NCBI GenBank assembly: GCA_002385415.1
Contig: DGDL01000071.1
Coordinates: forward strand, 1 to 5,980
DNA from: Clostridiales bacterium UBA3953
GTDB taxonomy: Bacteria > Bacillota > Clostridia > Oscillospirales > CAG-272
Reading direction: 5' to 3'
Length of the DNA stretch: 5,980 nucleotides
Made by a program: the position numbers and the translations under genes. Positions 5,257-5,980 of the stretch are shown one piece after another; positions within the stretch are counted from its first letter, which is position 1; each line of letters opens with the position of its first letter. The notes beneath the pieces are model-generated. The model was not told where the DNA came from. It saw nothing but the letters and a program-made list of their open reading frames with translations, and did not search any database.

Positions 5257-5835
5257 TCAATATTTATTGCTACTGTTGTATATTTCCGGTTTAAGTATAC
5301 CGATATATGGCAGCGTGCGATAGCGTTCGGCATAGTCAAGCCCATAGCCGACGACAAATTCGTCGGGTATTATTATACCCACATGGTCGGCTTTGAAATC
5401 AACTTCACGACGCTGCGGTTTGTCGAGCAGTGTGCAGGTGCGAACCGAGTGTGCGCCTTTCAGGAGCAGATATTCGGTGAGATAGGAAAGTGTCCTGCCG
5501 CTGTCGATTATATCCTCTATTATAAGTATATCGGTTTGCGGCAAATCGCTGCGGAACAGGTCCAGCATGATGTTGACGCTGCCGCTGGATTTAGTCGATC
5601 TGCCGTAGGACGAAACCTTCATGAAGTCGATTTCCACCGGGACGGTGATGTGCTTCATCAGGTCGCCCATAAAGACGACAGACCCTTTTAAAATTCCCAA
5701 AAGCAAAAGTTTCTTTCCGGACGCGGTCGAATCTCTATAATATGCGTCAATTTCGGATGCTATTCTTTTAACTGCCGTAAGAATCTCTGTCTCGTCTACC
5801 AGCACCCGTTCAATATCGTCAATGACTTTGGCCAT
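5257..5835 (-). CDS. hpt: Hypoxanthine(-guanine) phosphoribosyltransferase
   Basis: A 192-residue cytoplasmic purine-salvage enzyme that converts hypoxanthine, and usually guanine, plus PRPP into IMP or GMP. Seen: LKGSVVFM (49-56) containing the PRPP-contacting LKGS motif; the flexible-loop SSYG (75-78); the PRPP-binding loop IIEDIIDSGRTL (105-116) with its acidic pair E107/D108; LLDKP (136-140), whose lysine contacts the purine; and FVVGYGLDY (160-168), which shapes the base pocket. Length and motif order are normal for the family. The start ATG 5833-5835 is preceded by AAGGAG (5842-5847), 6 nt away and overlapping the tilS stop codon. It sits between tilS and ftsH, the standard Firmicutes order; in Bacillus and Listeria the Hpt and TilS proteins have been linked to regulation of ftsH, which may hold here (inference). 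Confidence 0.97.
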   Translation of the reverse strand: MAKVIDDIERVLVDETEILTAVKRIASEIDAYYRDSTASGKKLLLLGILKGSVVFMGDLMKHITVPVEIDFMKVSSYGRSTKSSGSVNIMLDLFRSDLPQTDILIIEDIIDSGRTLSYLTEYLLLKGAHSVRTCTLLDKPQRREVDFKADHVGIIIPDEFVVGYGLDYAERYRTLPYIGILKPEIYNSSNKY

Positions 5836-5841
5836 CTATGA

Positions 5842-5847
5842 CTCCTT
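5842..5847 (-). promoter_or_regulatory. hpt ribosome binding site overlapping the tilS stop
   Basis: AAGGAG on the minus strand shares bases with the tilS stop codon (TAAGGAG) and lies 6 nt before the hpt ATG. This indicates a tightly coupled operon. Confidence 0.85.
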
Positions 5848-5980
5848 AAACAAAAAAATGTACTAAAATTAATGTGTTTTCCCGGTCGTCGGGCTGCGCT
5901 TCACAGCCGTCGCGCACAGCGACACCGGGTATCCAAAGTGGCCCTTTTTCGTCGCATATCATAACTGTGCGCATGCGCTC
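5846..5980 (-). CDS. tilS: tRNA(Ile)-lysidine synthetase, C-terminal end (cut by window edge)
   Basis: The last 44 codons and stop of a gene entering from the right. The fragment GPLWIPGVAVRDGCEA is the characteristic C-terminal substrate-binding domain motif of TilS, and the gene stands where tilS is expected, directly before hpt and ftsH. TilS uses ATP and lysine to modify C34 of the CAU-anticodon tRNA-Ile to lysidine, so that it reads AUA. The catalytic N-terminal domain lies outside the window. The gap to hpt is 10 bases. Confidence 0.88.
   Translation of the reverse strand, partial: ERMRTVMICDEKGPLWIPGVAVRDGCEAQPDDRENTLILVHFFV

Overview
The window looks like chromosomal DNA from a Bacillota genome, probably an uncultured member of the Clostridia with moderate-to-high GC. 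The reasons are the gene order tilS-hpt-ftsH (the classic Firmicutes arrangement), a clostridial-type pyridoxamine kinase, strong GGAGG-type ribosome binding sites, sigma-A-like promoters and rho-independent terminators with short U-tracts. No phage, insertion sequence or CRISPR array is visible. Almost everything is on the minus strand, so transcription runs from high to low coordinates.

Right part (5980 to 3101): the 3' end of tilS (tRNA-Ile lysidine synthetase), then hpt (hypoxanthine phosphoribosyltransferase) and ftsH (membrane AAA+ zinc protease). They are packed with gaps of 10 and 16 bases, so they form one operon, closed by a strong terminator at 3101-3142. Next comes a membrane-anchored protein with a phosphodiester glycosidase (NAGPA-type) domain at 1888-3063, which faces the same way but lies beyond that terminator.

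Middle (1900 to 670): a small plus-strand gene (about 1553-1768) meets the glycosidase gene tail to tail across a perfect 13-bp terminator hairpin. It lies head to head with a 228-residue XRE-type regulator (673-1359). The regulator has an N-terminal helix-turn-helix and a C-terminal array of six 15-16-residue repeats with an invariant His and a frequent Cys. Two related palindromes, 50 bp apart, lie between the divergent genes. One sits between the -10 and -35 boxes of the regulator's own promoter, which suggests autorepression. The small gene has an excellent ribosome binding site, but the codon at the expected start position is ACG rather than ATG.

Left part (670 to 1): a single tRNA-Gly(CCC) gene with its own perfect-consensus promoter and a strong terminator. 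After an AT-rich spacer comes the promoter, leader and first 72 codons of a pyridoxamine/pyridoxal kinase that runs off the window. Two short perfect palindromes flank the kinase promoter region.

Most of the window is housekeeping. The most unusual part is the divergent regulator/small-protein pair with its putative operators.
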